Source: Leifsonia soli
GTDB lineage: Bacteria > Actinomycetota > Actinomycetes > Actinomycetales > Microbacteriaceae
DNA length: 64,000 nt
Assembly (NCBI RefSeq): GCF_013408745.1
Contig: NZ_JACCBJ010000001.1
Span: 1,426,001 to 1,490,000, forward strand
Direction of reading: 5' to 3'
Shown piece after piece: positions 26,074-35,885 of this stretch; within the stretch, counting starts at the first letter, position 1, and each line of letters opens with the position of its first letter. Below the pieces are notes generated by a model. The model did not search any database. It was not told the DNA's origin and saw only the letters and a program-made list of their open reading frames with translations. The translations under genes were made by a program, and so were the position numbers.

Positions 26074-26951
26074 CGCACCTGCACCCACACGATCAGCAGC
26101 ATCGTCACGACGAAGCCGCACGCGTAGTTGATCCAGAGGAAGCGGCGCCAACCGCGGTTCGCGATGCTGGACTCGGCGTCCGGCACCGACCAGAACGGTG
26201 CGGCGGCGGCGATGTACGGGATGGCAAGCACGGCAGCGAGCGGTCCGGGCCAGGCGGTGAACAGCATCGCCACGCCCGCGGCCGCCCACGCTCCGATCGC
26301 CAGCCGGACCGTCGCCGCCGCGCCGATCGCCGTTGCGATGGAGGAGATGCCGCCCTCGCGATCGGGGACGACATCCTGGACGGCGCCGAAGGCATGGCTG
26401 CCGACGCCCCAGAGGAAGAACGCGAGCAGCACCAGCCAGAGCTGCGGAGTGAAGGTCGCGCCGGCGAGCACCAGTCCGTACAGGGCCGGGCTCACGAAGT
26501 GGACGCTGGAGGTCGCCGAGTCGAGGAACGGCACCTCCTTGAAGCGAAGACCTTTGACCGAGTACGCCAGCACGGCGAACAGGGAGAAGGCCAGCACGAG
26601 CCACGAGAGCGGCGACCCGACGATCACCAGGTAGACGACGAACGGGATGGTCGTCACCGCCGCCGCGATCAGCGTGCGCCGGTGCGCCGACCGGTCGAGG
26701 AGCGCCCCTTCTGCCCCGCCCTTCCGCGGGTTGCGGAGGTCGGACTCGTAGTCGAAGACGTCGTTGATGCCGTACATCGCCAGGTTGTACGGGATGAGGA
26801 AGAAGATCGTCCCGACGACGAAGGTGGCGTCCACCCGCCCGGTCGTCAGCAGGTAGGCGGCCGCGAACGGGAACGCGGTGTTGATCCAGCTGAGCGGGCG
26901 CGACGCCAGCACCAGCTGCCGGAACGGAGCTGCCGGGGCCACGGCGGTCAC
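26070..26951 (-). CDS. crtEb: lycopene elongase (UbiA-family prenyltransferase)
   Basis: A 293-residue membrane prenyltransferase with about eight helices. The first Asp-rich motif NDVFDYESD and a second, QDVVPDREGG, are those of UbiA enzymes that bind prenyl diphosphate through Mg2+. In the C50 carotenoid pathway CrtEb adds two C5 units to lycopene to give flavuxanthin, the precursor of cyclic C50 pigments. GTG 26951 overlaps the crtYf stop (GTGA), placing it last in the six-gene cluster. The position next to CrtYe/Yf is the best evidence for this function. Confidence 0.9.
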   Translation of the reverse strand: MTAVAPAAPFRQLVLASRPLSWINTAFPFAAAYLLTTGRVDATFVVGTIFFLIPYNLAMYGINDVFDYESDLRNPRKGGAEGALLDRSAHRRTLIAAAVTTIPFVVYLVIVGSPLSWLVLAFSLFAVLAYSVKGLRFKEVPFLDSATSSVHFVSPALYGLVLAGATFTPQLWLVLLAFFLWGVGSHAFGAVQDVVPDREGGISSIATAIGAAATVRLAIGAWAAAGVAMLFTAWPGPLAAVLAIPYIAAAAPFWSVPDAESSIANRGWRRFLWINYACGFVVTMLLIVWVQVR

Positions 26952-27271
26952 GACCCGCTCCCCCGCCGCCGGGTCAGCAGCCAGAGGGCGGGCAGCAGCA
27001 GGAGGCCGGCGATCGGATAGGCGAAGTCCTCGAGCGGCACGAGTCCCAGGCGAACGCCGCTGATCCGCGCACCGTCGTATGTCATGAATCCCGCCCCGAT
27101 CATCAGGTTGTCGAACACCGCCGTCAGCACCAGGATGGCGGCGGCCGCGACAGCGACCGGACCCCACCAGCGACGCACGAGACGAGCGCGGTCGCGGGCG
27201 GTCGCGAGAGCGACGGCGAGCACCGACGCCGCGATCAGCAGGAAGACGATGCTCAGCAGCGCGTACGTCAC
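26948..27271 (-). CDS. crtYf: C50 carotenoid cyclase, small subunit
   Basis: A 107-residue membrane protein with three hydrophobic helices and the lycopene-cyclase-domain motif LVPLEDFAYPI. In Corynebacterium, CrtYf and CrtYe act as a heterodimer that cyclises both ends of flavuxanthin to decaprenoxanthin. Both stops and starts overlap the neighbouring genes. The ring type (epsilon, beta or gamma) cannot be read from the sequence, so the product may be decaprenoxanthin or a relative such as sarcinaxanthin. Confidence 0.88.
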   Translation of the reverse strand: MTYALLSIVFLLIAASVLAVALATARDRARLVRRWWGPVAVAAAAILVLTAVFDNLMIGAGFMTYDGARISGVRLGLVPLEDFAYPIAGLLLLPALWLLTRRRGSGS

Positions 27272-27627
27272 CGGGCACTCTCCCGCTCCGGCTCCCGGCG
27301 CCCGTCGGCCCGGCGCCGCGCATCCAGCACGGCCCGGGCGCCGAACACCGCCACCAGCGTCAGATAGCAGAGGAAGAGGAGGAAGAAGACCTCTTCCAGC
27401 GGCAGCTCCGGAGCGAGCTCCACGCCGGTCATCAACGGCGACTCTCCCCGGGCGAACACGCCGAGCAGGATACCGGCGGCATCCCACGCCAGGAAGAAGG
27501 CGAGGCCGAGGACGAGGACGATCGCCGCCCGGCGCGCATCCCGCCAGAAGACCAGCCGGAAGCGAGCGTCGAGCAGCACCATCGCCGCCAGCGAGATCAG
27601 CAGGCAGCCGAGGTAGAGAAAGGTCAC
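27268..27627 (-). CDS. crtYe: C50 carotenoid cyclase, partner subunit
   Basis: A 119-residue membrane protein with three hydrophobic helices and ELPLEEVFFLLF, the PxEE-type active-site motif of heterodimeric lycopene cyclases. It is expected to pair with the CrtYf product encoded directly downstream. GTG 27627 overlaps the crtI stop, and its own TGA overlaps the crtYf start. The short charged C-terminus (RRADGRREPERESAR) is outside the membrane region. Confidence 0.88.
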   Translation of the reverse strand: MTFLYLGCLLISLAAMVLLDARFRLVFWRDARRAAIVLVLGLAFFLAWDAAGILLGVFARGESPLMTGVELAPELPLEEVFFLLFLCYLTLVAVFGARAVLDARRRADGRREPERESAR

Positions 27628-29216
27628 GGCACCCGCTCCGCCTGCGGGGCGGGAAGGGGCTCGGGCAGCGGACCCGCACCGCCGTCGCCGCGCAGCCGCT
27701 TCAGCACCAGCTCGGCGCTGATCAGGCACATCGGGAGGCCGATGCCGGGGATCGTCGAGCATCCCGCGTACAGCAGGCCGTCGACCTTCTTCGATGCGTT
27801 CCCCGGTCGGAAGAACGCGCTCTGCCGCAGGGTGTGGGCGGGGCCGAGGGCGCCTCCGCTCCAGGCGTTGAACTCGGTCGCGAAGTCCTCCGGCCCGACC
27901 GTGCGCCGCACCACGATGCGGTCGGCGAGATCCGGGATGCCCGCCCAGGCGGAGATCTGAGCGATGGCGGCGTCGGCGGCGCGCTCGATGGCGCGGTCGC
28001 CCGCTCCGTTCATCCCGCCGGCGCCGAGTGAGACGTCGGCGGGGACCGGGATGAGCACGAACAGGTTCTCGTGCCCCTCCGGCGCGACGTCGGGATCCGT
28101 CTCGCTCGGCATGCAGACGTACAGCGACGCCGGGTCGGGAATGCCCGGGTCCGGCCCGTAGATCGTCTCGAAGTTCGCCTTCCAGTCGGTGGTGAAGAAG
28201 AGGTTGTGGTGCGTCAGCTGCGGCAGCCTCCCGCGCACGCCGAGCATGGCCAGGACGACGCCGGGGCCCGGGTCCCGGCGCTCCCACGTCTTCTCGGGGT
28301 GGGTGCGCAGCGCCTCGGGCAGCAGAACGGTCTCGGTGTGGTGCAGATCGGCGCCCGACACGACGACATCCGCGTCGATCGAGTGCAGAGCGCCGGACGC
28401 GTCCCGGTAGTCGACACCGGATGCCCGCGGACGCGGCGAGGAGTCCGTGGTGCGGATGGCGACGACCCTGGCCCCGGTCTGGAGGCGGGCGCCCGCGTCC
28501 GCGGCGAGCGCGGCGATCCGGTCGATCAGGGCGGCGAAACCGCCGAGCGGATACCGCACGCCGTCGTCGAGGTCGAGGTGGCTCATCAGGTGGTACATGC
28601 TCGGCGCGCGGTCGGGCGATGTCCCGAGGAACACCGCGGGGTAGCCGAGCACCTGGCGCAGCCGGACGTCGCGCACGAAGCCGGCGGCGTAGCGGTCGAG
28701 GGGCTCCAGGAGGAGCCGGGCGAGGCGGGGCAGCCGCCGCACCAGGTCTCCGGCGAGCAGCGGGCGGAGGTCGGCGAAGGTGCTGTAGAGGAAGCGGTCG
28801 ACGGCGAGACGGTACGTCTCGGCCGCTCCGGCCAGGTAGCGGTCGAGCGCGGCGCCCGCGCCGCGCTCCTCCCGCTCGAAGACCGCGCGGTTGGCGGCGC
28901 CGTCGGCGAGGATGTCGAGCGGCGGCCGGCCGTCCTCCGAGAACACGCGGTAGCCGGGGTCGAGGGTGACGAGGTCGAGCTGCTCAGCGGTGGAGGTGCC
29001 CATCAGCCGGAAGAAGTGGTCGAAGACCTCGGGCATGAGGTACCAGGACGGCCCGGTGTCGAAGCGGAAGCCGTCGTGCTCCCAGGAGCCCGCCCGGCCC
29101 CCGACGGCGGCGTTCTGCTCGAGCAGGGTGACGCCGTATCCCTCCCGGGCGAGCAGGGCCGCGGTCGCGAGACCGGCGATCCCGCCGCCGATGACGACGG
29201 CGGTCTGCCCGCTCAT
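27624..29216 (-). CDS. crtI: phytoene desaturase
   Basis: A 530-residue FAD enzyme that introduces four double bonds into phytoene to form lycopene. The dinucleotide-binding motif VVIGGGIAGLATAALLAREG is near the N-terminus, GGRAGSWEHDGFRFDTGPSW follows, and the C-terminal family signature is YAGCSTIPGIGLPMCLISAE. Length and motifs fit bacterial CrtI. ATG 29216 overlaps the crtB stop and its TGA overlaps crtYe. It is the third gene of the cluster. Confidence 0.95.
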   Translation of the reverse strand: MSGQTAVVIGGGIAGLATAALLAREGYGVTLLEQNAAVGGRAGSWEHDGFRFDTGPSWYLMPEVFDHFFRLMGTSTAEQLDLVTLDPGYRVFSEDGRPPLDILADGAANRAVFEREERGAGAALDRYLAGAAETYRLAVDRFLYSTFADLRPLLAGDLVRRLPRLARLLLEPLDRYAAGFVRDVRLRQVLGYPAVFLGTSPDRAPSMYHLMSHLDLDDGVRYPLGGFAALIDRIAALAADAGARLQTGARVVAIRTTDSSPRPRASGVDYRDASGALHSIDADVVVSGADLHHTETVLLPEALRTHPEKTWERRDPGPGVVLAMLGVRGRLPQLTHHNLFFTTDWKANFETIYGPDPGIPDPASLYVCMPSETDPDVAPEGHENLFVLIPVPADVSLGAGGMNGAGDRAIERAADAAIAQISAWAGIPDLADRIVVRRTVGPEDFATEFNAWSGGALGPAHTLRQSAFFRPGNASKKVDGLLYAGCSTIPGIGLPMCLISAELVLKRLRGDGGAGPLPEPLPAPQAERVP

Positions 29217-30136
29217 GGCCGCGATCCCGAGGCGGAGCGCGGCAGCGCCGCCGAGACGGTCGCCCGGGCCAGGATGGCGACCTTGACGCGCGCGGGCACG
29301 CTGATCCGGCGCGTGAGCAGCTCGCTCGCCGGCGTCATCCGGATGCGGTCGCTCAGCTCGGAGAACAGCCCGTGCGCGGCGATGATCGCCCTGCGGCAGT
29401 TGTCCGGCAGCTCCGGGATGACGTCGGCCGCCGCTCCGAGGTCGCAGTCGATGTCGACGACGAGGGCGAGCTTCTGGCGCTCCGTCAGCCGGGCCGGGTC
29501 GATGCCCGGGAAGTAGCTGCGGCCGAGCTCGGTCCAGTCGACGGCCAGGTCGCGGAGGAAGTTGATCTTCTGGAAAGCGGAGCCCAGCCGTCGCGCTCCG
29601 GCCTCCAGCCTCCGCCGCGTGGCATCGGTCACCGGATGGTCGGAGAGGAAGACCTTCAGGCACATCAGCCCGACGACCTCGGCGGAGCCGTAGATGTACT
29701 CGCGCAGCTCCTCCGCGGTGAAGTCGACGGGGCTGAGATCGCGTCGCATCGACGAGAAGAAGGGCCGGGTCAGCTCGACCCCGATGCCGGTCGCTCGTGC
29801 GGTCACCGCGAAGGCGTGCACCACGACGTTGGCGCTGTATCCCGTGCGCATCGCGCGCTCGGTGTCGTCCTCCAGCGCGTCGAGCAGCGCGCGCTGGTCG
29901 TCCAGGTCGAGGCCGGCCTCGGCGGCCGCGCCGTCGACGATCTCGTCGGCGACGCGGACGAGCGCGTAGACATCCTCCACGCGCGGTCGGATCTGCGCGG
30001 CGAGAAGACGGGTCGCCATCCCGAACGACGTCGAGTACGCGTGGATGATCGTGGCAGCACCCGCATGCGCCGCCTCCGTGTAGGTGGCGAGGTCGGTCGG
30101 CACGGTGGCCGCCGGGGCCTCGGGCGCTCGAGTCAT
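29213..30136 (-). CDS. crtB: phytoene synthase
   Basis: A 307-residue head-to-head prenyl synthase joining two geranylgeranyl diphosphates to phytoene. Both Asp-rich motifs of the squalene/phytoene synthase fold are visible: VRVADEIVD and, in helix order, LGSAFQKINFLRDLAVDW with YFPG. Tyr and Arg in EYIYGSAEVVGLMCLKVF also fit. The ATG at 30136, preceded by GGAGGA, overlaps the crtE stop, so translation is coupled. Confidence 0.95.
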   Translation of the reverse strand: MTRAPEAPAATVPTDLATYTEAAHAGAATIIHAYSTSFGMATRLLAAQIRPRVEDVYALVRVADEIVDGAAAEAGLDLDDQRALLDALEDDTERAMRTGYSANVVVHAFAVTARATGIGVELTRPFFSSMRRDLSPVDFTAEELREYIYGSAEVVGLMCLKVFLSDHPVTDATRRRLEAGARRLGSAFQKINFLRDLAVDWTELGRSYFPGIDPARLTERQKLALVVDIDCDLGAAADVIPELPDNCRRAIIAAHGLFSELSDRIRMTPASELLTRRISVPARVKVAILARATVSAALPRSASGSRP

Positions 30137-31257
30137 ACGATCCTCCCAATGCAGGAGCGTGCCACGTCGGCGAGGGGTTCGGCCAGTGCCGGCGGGATGG
30201 ACGGGGAGTCGAGCAGCGCGACCGCACGATCGACGTGGTCGGCGAGCAGCCGCTCGACGAACCGGCGGGCGCCGCACTCCTCGAGCACGCTCGCCAGACG
30301 CCCGGCCTCGTGGGGTGCGAGGTCGCCGCGGCCCAGGGAGGGTGCGACCTCCTCCCACCGGGCTGTTCCGCGGGCGTAGGCGATCAGAGAGGTCTCCTTG
30401 CCCTGCCGGAGGTCGCTGACGATGCTCTTGCCGGTGACGTCCTCCGCGCCGAAGACGCCGAGCAGGTCGTCGCCGAGCTGGAAGGCGATGCCGACGAGCC
30501 GTCCGTACTCGGCCAGCGACGCGAGCACGTCCTCTCCCCCGCCGGCGAGCAGCGCGCCGGTCATCAGCGGCCCGGAGACCGAGTAGGCGGCCGTCTTGTG
30601 CTCCGTCATGGCGAGGACGTCCTCGAGCGCGGGGGCGTCATCGCCGAGCCGCTCCGACAGGGCGACGTCGGCGAGCTCGCCCGCCGCGGTGACGAACACG
30701 CTGTGGTCGAGGATGTCGAGGAGGCGCTCCCGCGTCCACTCGTCGGTGTCGGCCCTCGCGAGCACAGTGGCCGCCGCGTGCAGCAGCAGGTCGCCGGCGA
30801 GGATGGCGCCGGACTCGCCCCAGCGCCGGGCGCGGTGGCTGCTCGCCCCCCGGGCCACGGCGTCCGCGGCGAACTCGCCCGCGGTGTTGGGCCGGCCGCG
30901 CCGGACGGTGTCGCCGTCGATGACGTCGTCGTGCAGCAGGAAAGCGGTGTGCAGGAGTTCGTAGGCCATCGCAGCGGTGCAGGCCACGTCGCGCTCGGCG
31001 CCGCCGAGTCCGCGGTACGCCAGGAGGACGAAGCGCGGGCGGATGCGCTTGCCGCCTTCGGCCGCATCCCGCGCCGACTCCCACAGCCTGCGGTACGACG
31101 GGTCGTACGCGGAGGCCGCCGAGATCCGAGCGTCGAAGAAGGCTCCGAGTCGCTCTTCGACCGCTGCCAGGTCGAGCGCCAGGGCGCCGTCCCCGGCCGC
31201 CGTTCCGTCAGCGGTCGGTGCGTCAGGAGTCCGTACCTCGGGGTGCAGCTGTGTCAT
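30133..31257 (-). CDS. crtE: geranylgeranyl diphosphate synthase
   Basis: A 374-residue prenyl diphosphate synthase providing the C20 precursor for carotenoids. The first Asp-rich motif is LLHDDVIDGDTVRRGRP and the second is FQLGDDLLGVFG; GGKRIRP and KTAAYSVSGPL also match. Two small residues upstream of the first motif allow a product longer than C15, consistent with C20. ATG 31257 is the first gene of the crt operon, divergent from a MarR gene across 75 bases. Confidence 0.93.
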   Translation of the reverse strand: MTQLHPEVRTPDAPTADGTAAGDGALALDLAAVEERLGAFFDARISAASAYDPSYRRLWESARDAAEGGKRIRPRFVLLAYRGLGGAERDVACTAAMAYELLHTAFLLHDDVIDGDTVRRGRPNTAGEFAADAVARGASSHRARRWGESGAILAGDLLLHAAATVLARADTDEWTRERLLDILDHSVFVTAAGELADVALSERLGDDAPALEDVLAMTEHKTAAYSVSGPLMTGALLAGGGEDVLASLAEYGRLVGIAFQLGDDLLGVFGAEDVTGKSIVSDLRQGKETSLIAYARGTARWEEVAPSLGRGDLAPHEAGRLASVLEECGARRFVERLLADHVDRAVALLDSPSIPPALAEPLADVARSCIGRIV

Positions 31258-31332
31258 ACCCGGCGCTCCCTTGTCTAGCTTGGGTAGCAAATAACTTAGC
31301 ACGCTTCTTACAGATGGGAATAGGATGTCCGC
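31258..31332. promoter_or_regulatory. shared crtE/crtR promoter region
   Basis: The 75-base divergent gap holds an AT-rich core near 31276-31310. TAGC occurs three times as a direct repeat (31276, 31285, 31297), and the second and third bracket AAATAACT. By position this should contain both promoters and the binding site of the MarR product. The operator itself was not identified by a strong palindrome. Confidence 0.4.
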
Positions 31333-32007
31333 ATGACACCGGCCCGGGATGACGCGCGACGCGACGCGAAGCGCATCTCGGCATCGCTGACCGATCCGCG
31401 CATCATCGATCCGCGACAGGAGCTCGTCCGCCACGACGATCTGAGCGAAGCGGAGATGGCGCAGATCCTGCGCCTCCTGACGGCGATGCGCGAGTGGCGC
31501 GAGGCCGACCAGCGGCTCAGCTTCGAGTCACGCACGCACATGAAGCTCAACGAGACCGACATGCGGGCCCTGCGGTACATCATCGCCTCGATGAACGCCG
31601 ACGTGCCGGTGACCGCCGGCGCGCTGTCCGACCATCTGCACATCTCCACCGCATCCACGACGAAGCTCCTTGACCGCCTCGAGCGCGCCGGGCACGTCGT
31701 GCGCCGCCCGCATCCCACCGACCGCCGTGCCGTCACGGTCGAGATCACGCCGGAGACGCACCGCGAGGTCCGGCGGACGATGGGGCTGCAGCACGCCCGC
31801 CGTTTCGAGGTGGTGCGCTCGCTCAGCCCCGATGACCGCGACACGGTGACCCGCTTCCTCCGCGACCTCAGCGCGACGACGCTGGCGTCGGTCCCTGCTG
31901 CCGGGTCGGACGATCCGGCAGCGGACCCGGAGCAGGATTCCGGGTCGGATTCCGAGGCGACCCCGGCGTCGGATTCTGCTGCCGGGTCGGGCGTGCGACG
32001 CGGCTAG
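31333..32007 (+). CDS. crtR: MarR-family regulator, probable carotenoid repressor (CrtR-like)
   Basis: A 224-residue winged-helix protein. The DNA-binding core is VTAGALSDHLHISTASTTKL with wing GHVVRRPHPTDRRAVTVEIT, the MarR pattern. In Corynebacterium glutamicum a MarR protein encoded divergently from crtE represses the crt operon and responds to prenyl diphosphates; the same arrangement is present here, so the role is inferred from synteny. The last 45 residues are a low-complexity Asp/Ser/Pro/Gly tail that overlaps the next gene on the other strand by 140 bases. Confidence 0.85.
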   Translation: MTPARDDARRDAKRISASLTDPRIIDPRQELVRHDDLSEAEMAQILRLLTAMREWREADQRLSFESRTHMKLNETDMRALRYIIASMNADVPVTAGALSDHLHISTASTTKLLDRLERAGHVVRRPHPTDRRAVTVEITPETHREVRRTMGLQHARRFEVVRSLSPDDRDTVTRFLRDLSATTLASVPAAGSDDPAADPEQDSGSDSEATPASDSAAGSGVRRG

Positions 32008-33475
32008 CCGCCTGAGGGTGCTCCGCTTCGTACACGATCCGGTTCGCCATCCCGTTGAAGATCACGCCGTGGAACGGCAGGATCGCGAACCAGTAGAGCC
32101 GGCCAGACAGCCCACGTGGGAAGAACACGGCACGCTGACGGTACTGCGACCCTCCGCCCTCCCGCGGACGGACCGCGAGCTCCAGCCACGCACGCCCCGG
32201 CACCCGCATCTCGGCACGCAGCCGGAGGCTGCTTCCCCGCTCGATCCGCTCCACCCGCCACCAGTCGAGCGCGTCGCCGGTGTTCAGGTGATCGGCGTCG
32301 CGCCTCCCGCGGCGGAGACCGACGCCGCCGACGAGCTTGTCGGCCCAGCCGCGCAGCGCCCACGCGAGCGGGAAGGAGTACCAGCCGCGCTCTCCGCCGA
32401 TGCCCTCGACGACGCGCCACAGCAGCTCGGGATCGGCCGTCGAGTCGCGTTCGCGCACGTCGGTGTAGACGGTGTGCCCCGACCACTCCGGGTCGCTCGG
32501 CAGCGGGTCGCTCGGCGCGCCGGCGACCGATGCGTCCTGCCAGCTGGTCTCCACCTCCCCCGACCGCTCGCGCGCGAGGGCGAGCCGGACGGCCCGCCGG
32601 TACGACGTCAGCCCCTCGGGCGGCGGCGGGATGACCGCGTCGATGTCGTGCTCGCGCATCACGCAGTCGTACTGCAGCGATTCGATGATGGGGACGGCGA
32701 GGCTGCGCGGGATGGGCGTCACCAGGTTCACCCACTGCGACGCCAGCCACGGGGTGAACACCGGCAGGGAGGCGATCGGCCGCTGCGGCAGCCCGGCCTC
32801 CACCGCGTACGCGTTCATCATCTGGCCGTAGCGGAGGATGTCCGGACCGCCGATGTCGAACGGGCGCGACACCTCCGGCGGGAGGTCGGCGGCCTCCAGC
32901 AGGTAGTGGAGGACGTCGCGGATGGCGATCGGCTGGATGCGGTTGCGCACCCAGCGCGGCGCTGGCATGTACGGGAGCACCTCGGTCAGATGCCGGATCA
33001 TCTCGAACGACGCGGACCCGGAGCCGATCACCACGCCCGCCTGCAGCACGACCGTCGGGACGCCCGAGTCGAGCAGGATGCGGCCGACGGCGACGCGCGA
33101 GCGCAGGTGCCGGGAGAGCTCCCCATCGGGATGCAGGGCGCCGAGGTAGACGATGCGGCGCACGCCCGCCGCCTTCGCAGCCTCCGCGACGGTGCGGGCC
33201 GCGGCCGCCTCCTCCTCGTCGAAGTCTCCGCGGGCGCGCATGGCGTGGACCAGGTAGTAGACGACGTCCACGTCGCGCACGGCGCGCGCGACGGCGTCGC
33301 CGTCGTGGAGGTCGCCCTCCACCACCTCCACCTGACCGGACCAGGGCACGTCCGTCAGCTTCTGCGGCGAGCGCGCCAGCACGCGCACGTCATGGCCGCG
33401 GGCGAGCAGCCGGGGGACGAGACGGCCGCCGATGTAGCCGGTGGCGCCGGTGACCAGGATGCGGGTGGGGCTCAT
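31868..33475 (-). CDS. SDR-type NAD(P)H-binding protein with DUF2867 domain
   Basis: A 535-residue protein. Residues about 1-290 are an atypical SDR with ILVTGATGYIGGRLVPRLL and ARSPQKL, like NmrA-type or YbjT-like proteins. Residues about 330-490 form a DUF2867 domain (WWRVERIERGSSLRLRAEMR and FFPRGLSGRLYWFAILPFHG). The last 40 residues are a Pro/Arg/Thr-rich tail coded opposite the end of the MarR gene. The family is associated with membrane lipid or redox metabolism without a defined substrate. Start ATG 33475. Confidence 0.85.
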   Translation of the reverse strand: MSPTRILVTGATGYIGGRLVPRLLARGHDVRVLARSPQKLTDVPWSGQVEVVEGDLHDGDAVARAVRDVDVVYYLVHAMRARGDFDEEEAAAARTVAEAAKAAGVRRIVYLGALHPDGELSRHLRSRVAVGRILLDSGVPTVVLQAGVVIGSGSASFEMIRHLTEVLPYMPAPRWVRNRIQPIAIRDVLHYLLEAADLPPEVSRPFDIGGPDILRYGQMMNAYAVEAGLPQRPIASLPVFTPWLASQWVNLVTPIPRSLAVPIIESLQYDCVMREHDIDAVIPPPPEGLTSYRRAVRLALARERSGEVETSWQDASVAGAPSDPLPSDPEWSGHTVYTDVRERDSTADPELLWRVVEGIGGERGWYSFPLAWALRGWADKLVGGVGLRRGRRDADHLNTGDALDWWRVERIERGSSLRLRAEMRVPGRAWLELAVRPREGGGSQYRQRAVFFPRGLSGRLYWFAILPFHGVIFNGMANRIVYEAEHPQAASRVARPTRQQNPTPGSPRNPTRNPAPGPLPDRPTRQQGPTPASSR

Positions 33476-33632
33476 GCGCTGGACGATACGCCCTCTCGGC
33501 GGGACGCGGACCGCCCGCGGTCAGCGCAGCAGCATCGCTCGGGCCAGCCGGTCAGGCCGGGATCTGCGTGTAGCGCATGTCACGGACGGACGCCGATGCG
33601 GGCATTCCGCGAACGTCCTGTACGTTTCACCC

Positions 33633-33974
33633 ATGGGCAAGCTCATCTACGGCGGAACCACCGAGATCGGTTTCGAGGACCGGGTCCTGGCGCATCTGCA
33701 GATCGTGATCGGGCTCAAGCTGCGTCGCAAGGAGGGGTTCTTCTTCTCCTGGCGCGACGAACAGGGCGTCGGAGACGGCCGCAGTGCGATCTGGGTCGAT
33801 CCCGCGATCCCGCTGCTCTTCCGCTACAGCGGCGGACGGCATCCCCGCATCAACAAGACCTGGCTGGAGCAGCTCACCGTCTCGTCCAACAGCGCCCAGG
33901 GATTGCAGCTGACGGAGGAGATCGGCGCGCTCGGCGCCGACGAGGTCGACGCCGACTCGCCTCCGGGACGCTGA
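33633..33974 (+). CDS. DUF7882-type small protein
   Basis: A 113-residue protein beginning MGKLIYGGTTEIGFEDRVLA, a very characteristic start of a family found almost only in Microbacteriaceae and formerly misnamed DNA-ligase-like. It has a conserved middle FFFSWRDEQGVGDGRSAIWV and an acidic tail. Function is unknown; relatives often occur in several copies per genome. The ATG at 33633 has no obvious Shine-Dalgarno sequence. It is convergent with the discoidin-type gene. Confidence 0.75.
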   Translation: MGKLIYGGTTEIGFEDRVLAHLQIVIGLKLRRKEGFFFSWRDEQGVGDGRSAIWVDPAIPLLFRYSGGRHPRINKTWLEQLTVSSNSAQGLQLTEEIGALGADEVDADSPPGR

Positions 33975-33994
33975 CCGCCGGTGCTCCGGTCGTC

Positions 33995-34576
33995 TCAGGA
34001 GCCGAGCACGCGGACTTCCGCCAGCGAGAAGAGCTTCCATCCCGGCACCTGCACCATCACGTAGCGCGCGGGAAGGTTGATCTGCTGCTGGCGGAGAAAC
34101 GCATAGCTTCCCAGCGTGTAGGTGGTCACGCCCGCTCGGCGTTCCTGCTGCTCCGGAGTGAGAGTCGTGTCGAACGGCTTCGCAGACAGGAACAGGCGGG
34201 CCCCCTCGAGCCTCTCCTGACAGCAATCCGTGCGGTTGAGGATCTCGATCGCCGAGATCGTCGCGGTGCGTCCGAGATCGACCTGCCACCACGAGTCCTG
34301 CCCCGCGTCCGTATGCGTGACCGAACCGTTCGACAGGGTCCCGTCCGGGTTGCCGTCGATCGCCTTGTCCGCTGTCGCCGACGGGAGCCACTGCCAGGTG
34401 GACGACTGCGTCGCCGTGCCGCCCAGAGCGAGGTTCTTCTCGACGGAGGTGTCGGACGCCGGCTCCGCCGAGGCGGCGACGCCGCCTGCGCCCATCAGCA
34501 GTGCCGCGACGACGGCGGACGCCGCCACCTTCCACCCGACTCGACCGCTCCGTCGCATGGTCTTCCGTCTACGCAT
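33995..34576 (-). CDS. secreted F5/8 type C (discoidin) domain protein
   Basis: A 193-residue secreted protein. The N-terminus is a signal peptide: basic MRRRKTMRRSGR, a hydrophobic stretch, and a cleavage site after ASA. The mature part is a single carbohydrate-binding discoidin-like domain: NLALGGTATQSSTW, AIDGNPDGTLSNGSVTHT, DSWWQVDLGRTATISAIEI and a C-terminal VMVQVPGWKLFSLAEVRVLG. Cys-Cys in NRTDCCQERL may form the vicinal disulfide seen in fucolectins. ATG 34576 has AAAGGA upstream; an earlier ATG would place residues before the signal peptide. Confidence 0.85.
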   Translation of the reverse strand: MRRRKTMRRSGRVGWKVAASAVVAALLMGAGGVAASAEPASDTSVEKNLALGGTATQSSTWQWLPSATADKAIDGNPDGTLSNGSVTHTDAGQDSWWQVDLGRTATISAIEILNRTDCCQERLEGARLFLSAKPFDTTLTPEQQERRAGVTTYTLGSYAFLRQQQINLPARYVMVQVPGWKLFSLAEVRVLGS

Positions 34577-34668
34577 GGTGTTCCTTTCGCCGTCGATTCG
34601 CCGAGGGAGACCCTCACTTCGTAAGACGGCGGGAACGGGCATCCATGACGTCCATCCGTAAAATCACC

Positions 34669-34710
34669 GATGGCCGCACGCCCCGATCCCTCGGGTGCGG
34701 GCGGCCATCG
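34669..34710 (-). terminator. intrinsic terminator of the sigma-factor gene
   Basis: CGATGGCCGC (34669-34678) pairs with GCGGCCATCG (34701-34710), extended inward by GC-rich pairs. In the minus direction the stem is followed by GGTGATTTTAC, which includes a short U run. It lies just downstream of the sigma gene stop. Confidence 0.7.
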
Positions 34711-34736
34711 ACGGGCTCGCGATAAGGCGCCTGGCG

Positions 34737-35648
<912 letters not shown>

Positions 35649-35885
35649 CGTCTCATCCCATTCAGCCCGTGTACGCACGGGCAACAGTCGTTCGTGCTCT
35701 CAGATCGGGTGTCCCACCGCCCCTCGCGGTTCGGTGGTTCGTTAGCCACGATAAACAAGGCACCCCCTGCCCCAACAAGGGGTTGACACGGAGACTTCGA
35801 GTGAGCTACCGGACGGCACAAACAAGTCGCGGTCGATTTGTCAAGGCTCTGCCGGGAGACGCACAGCACTCGTACTGTCCCCCGG

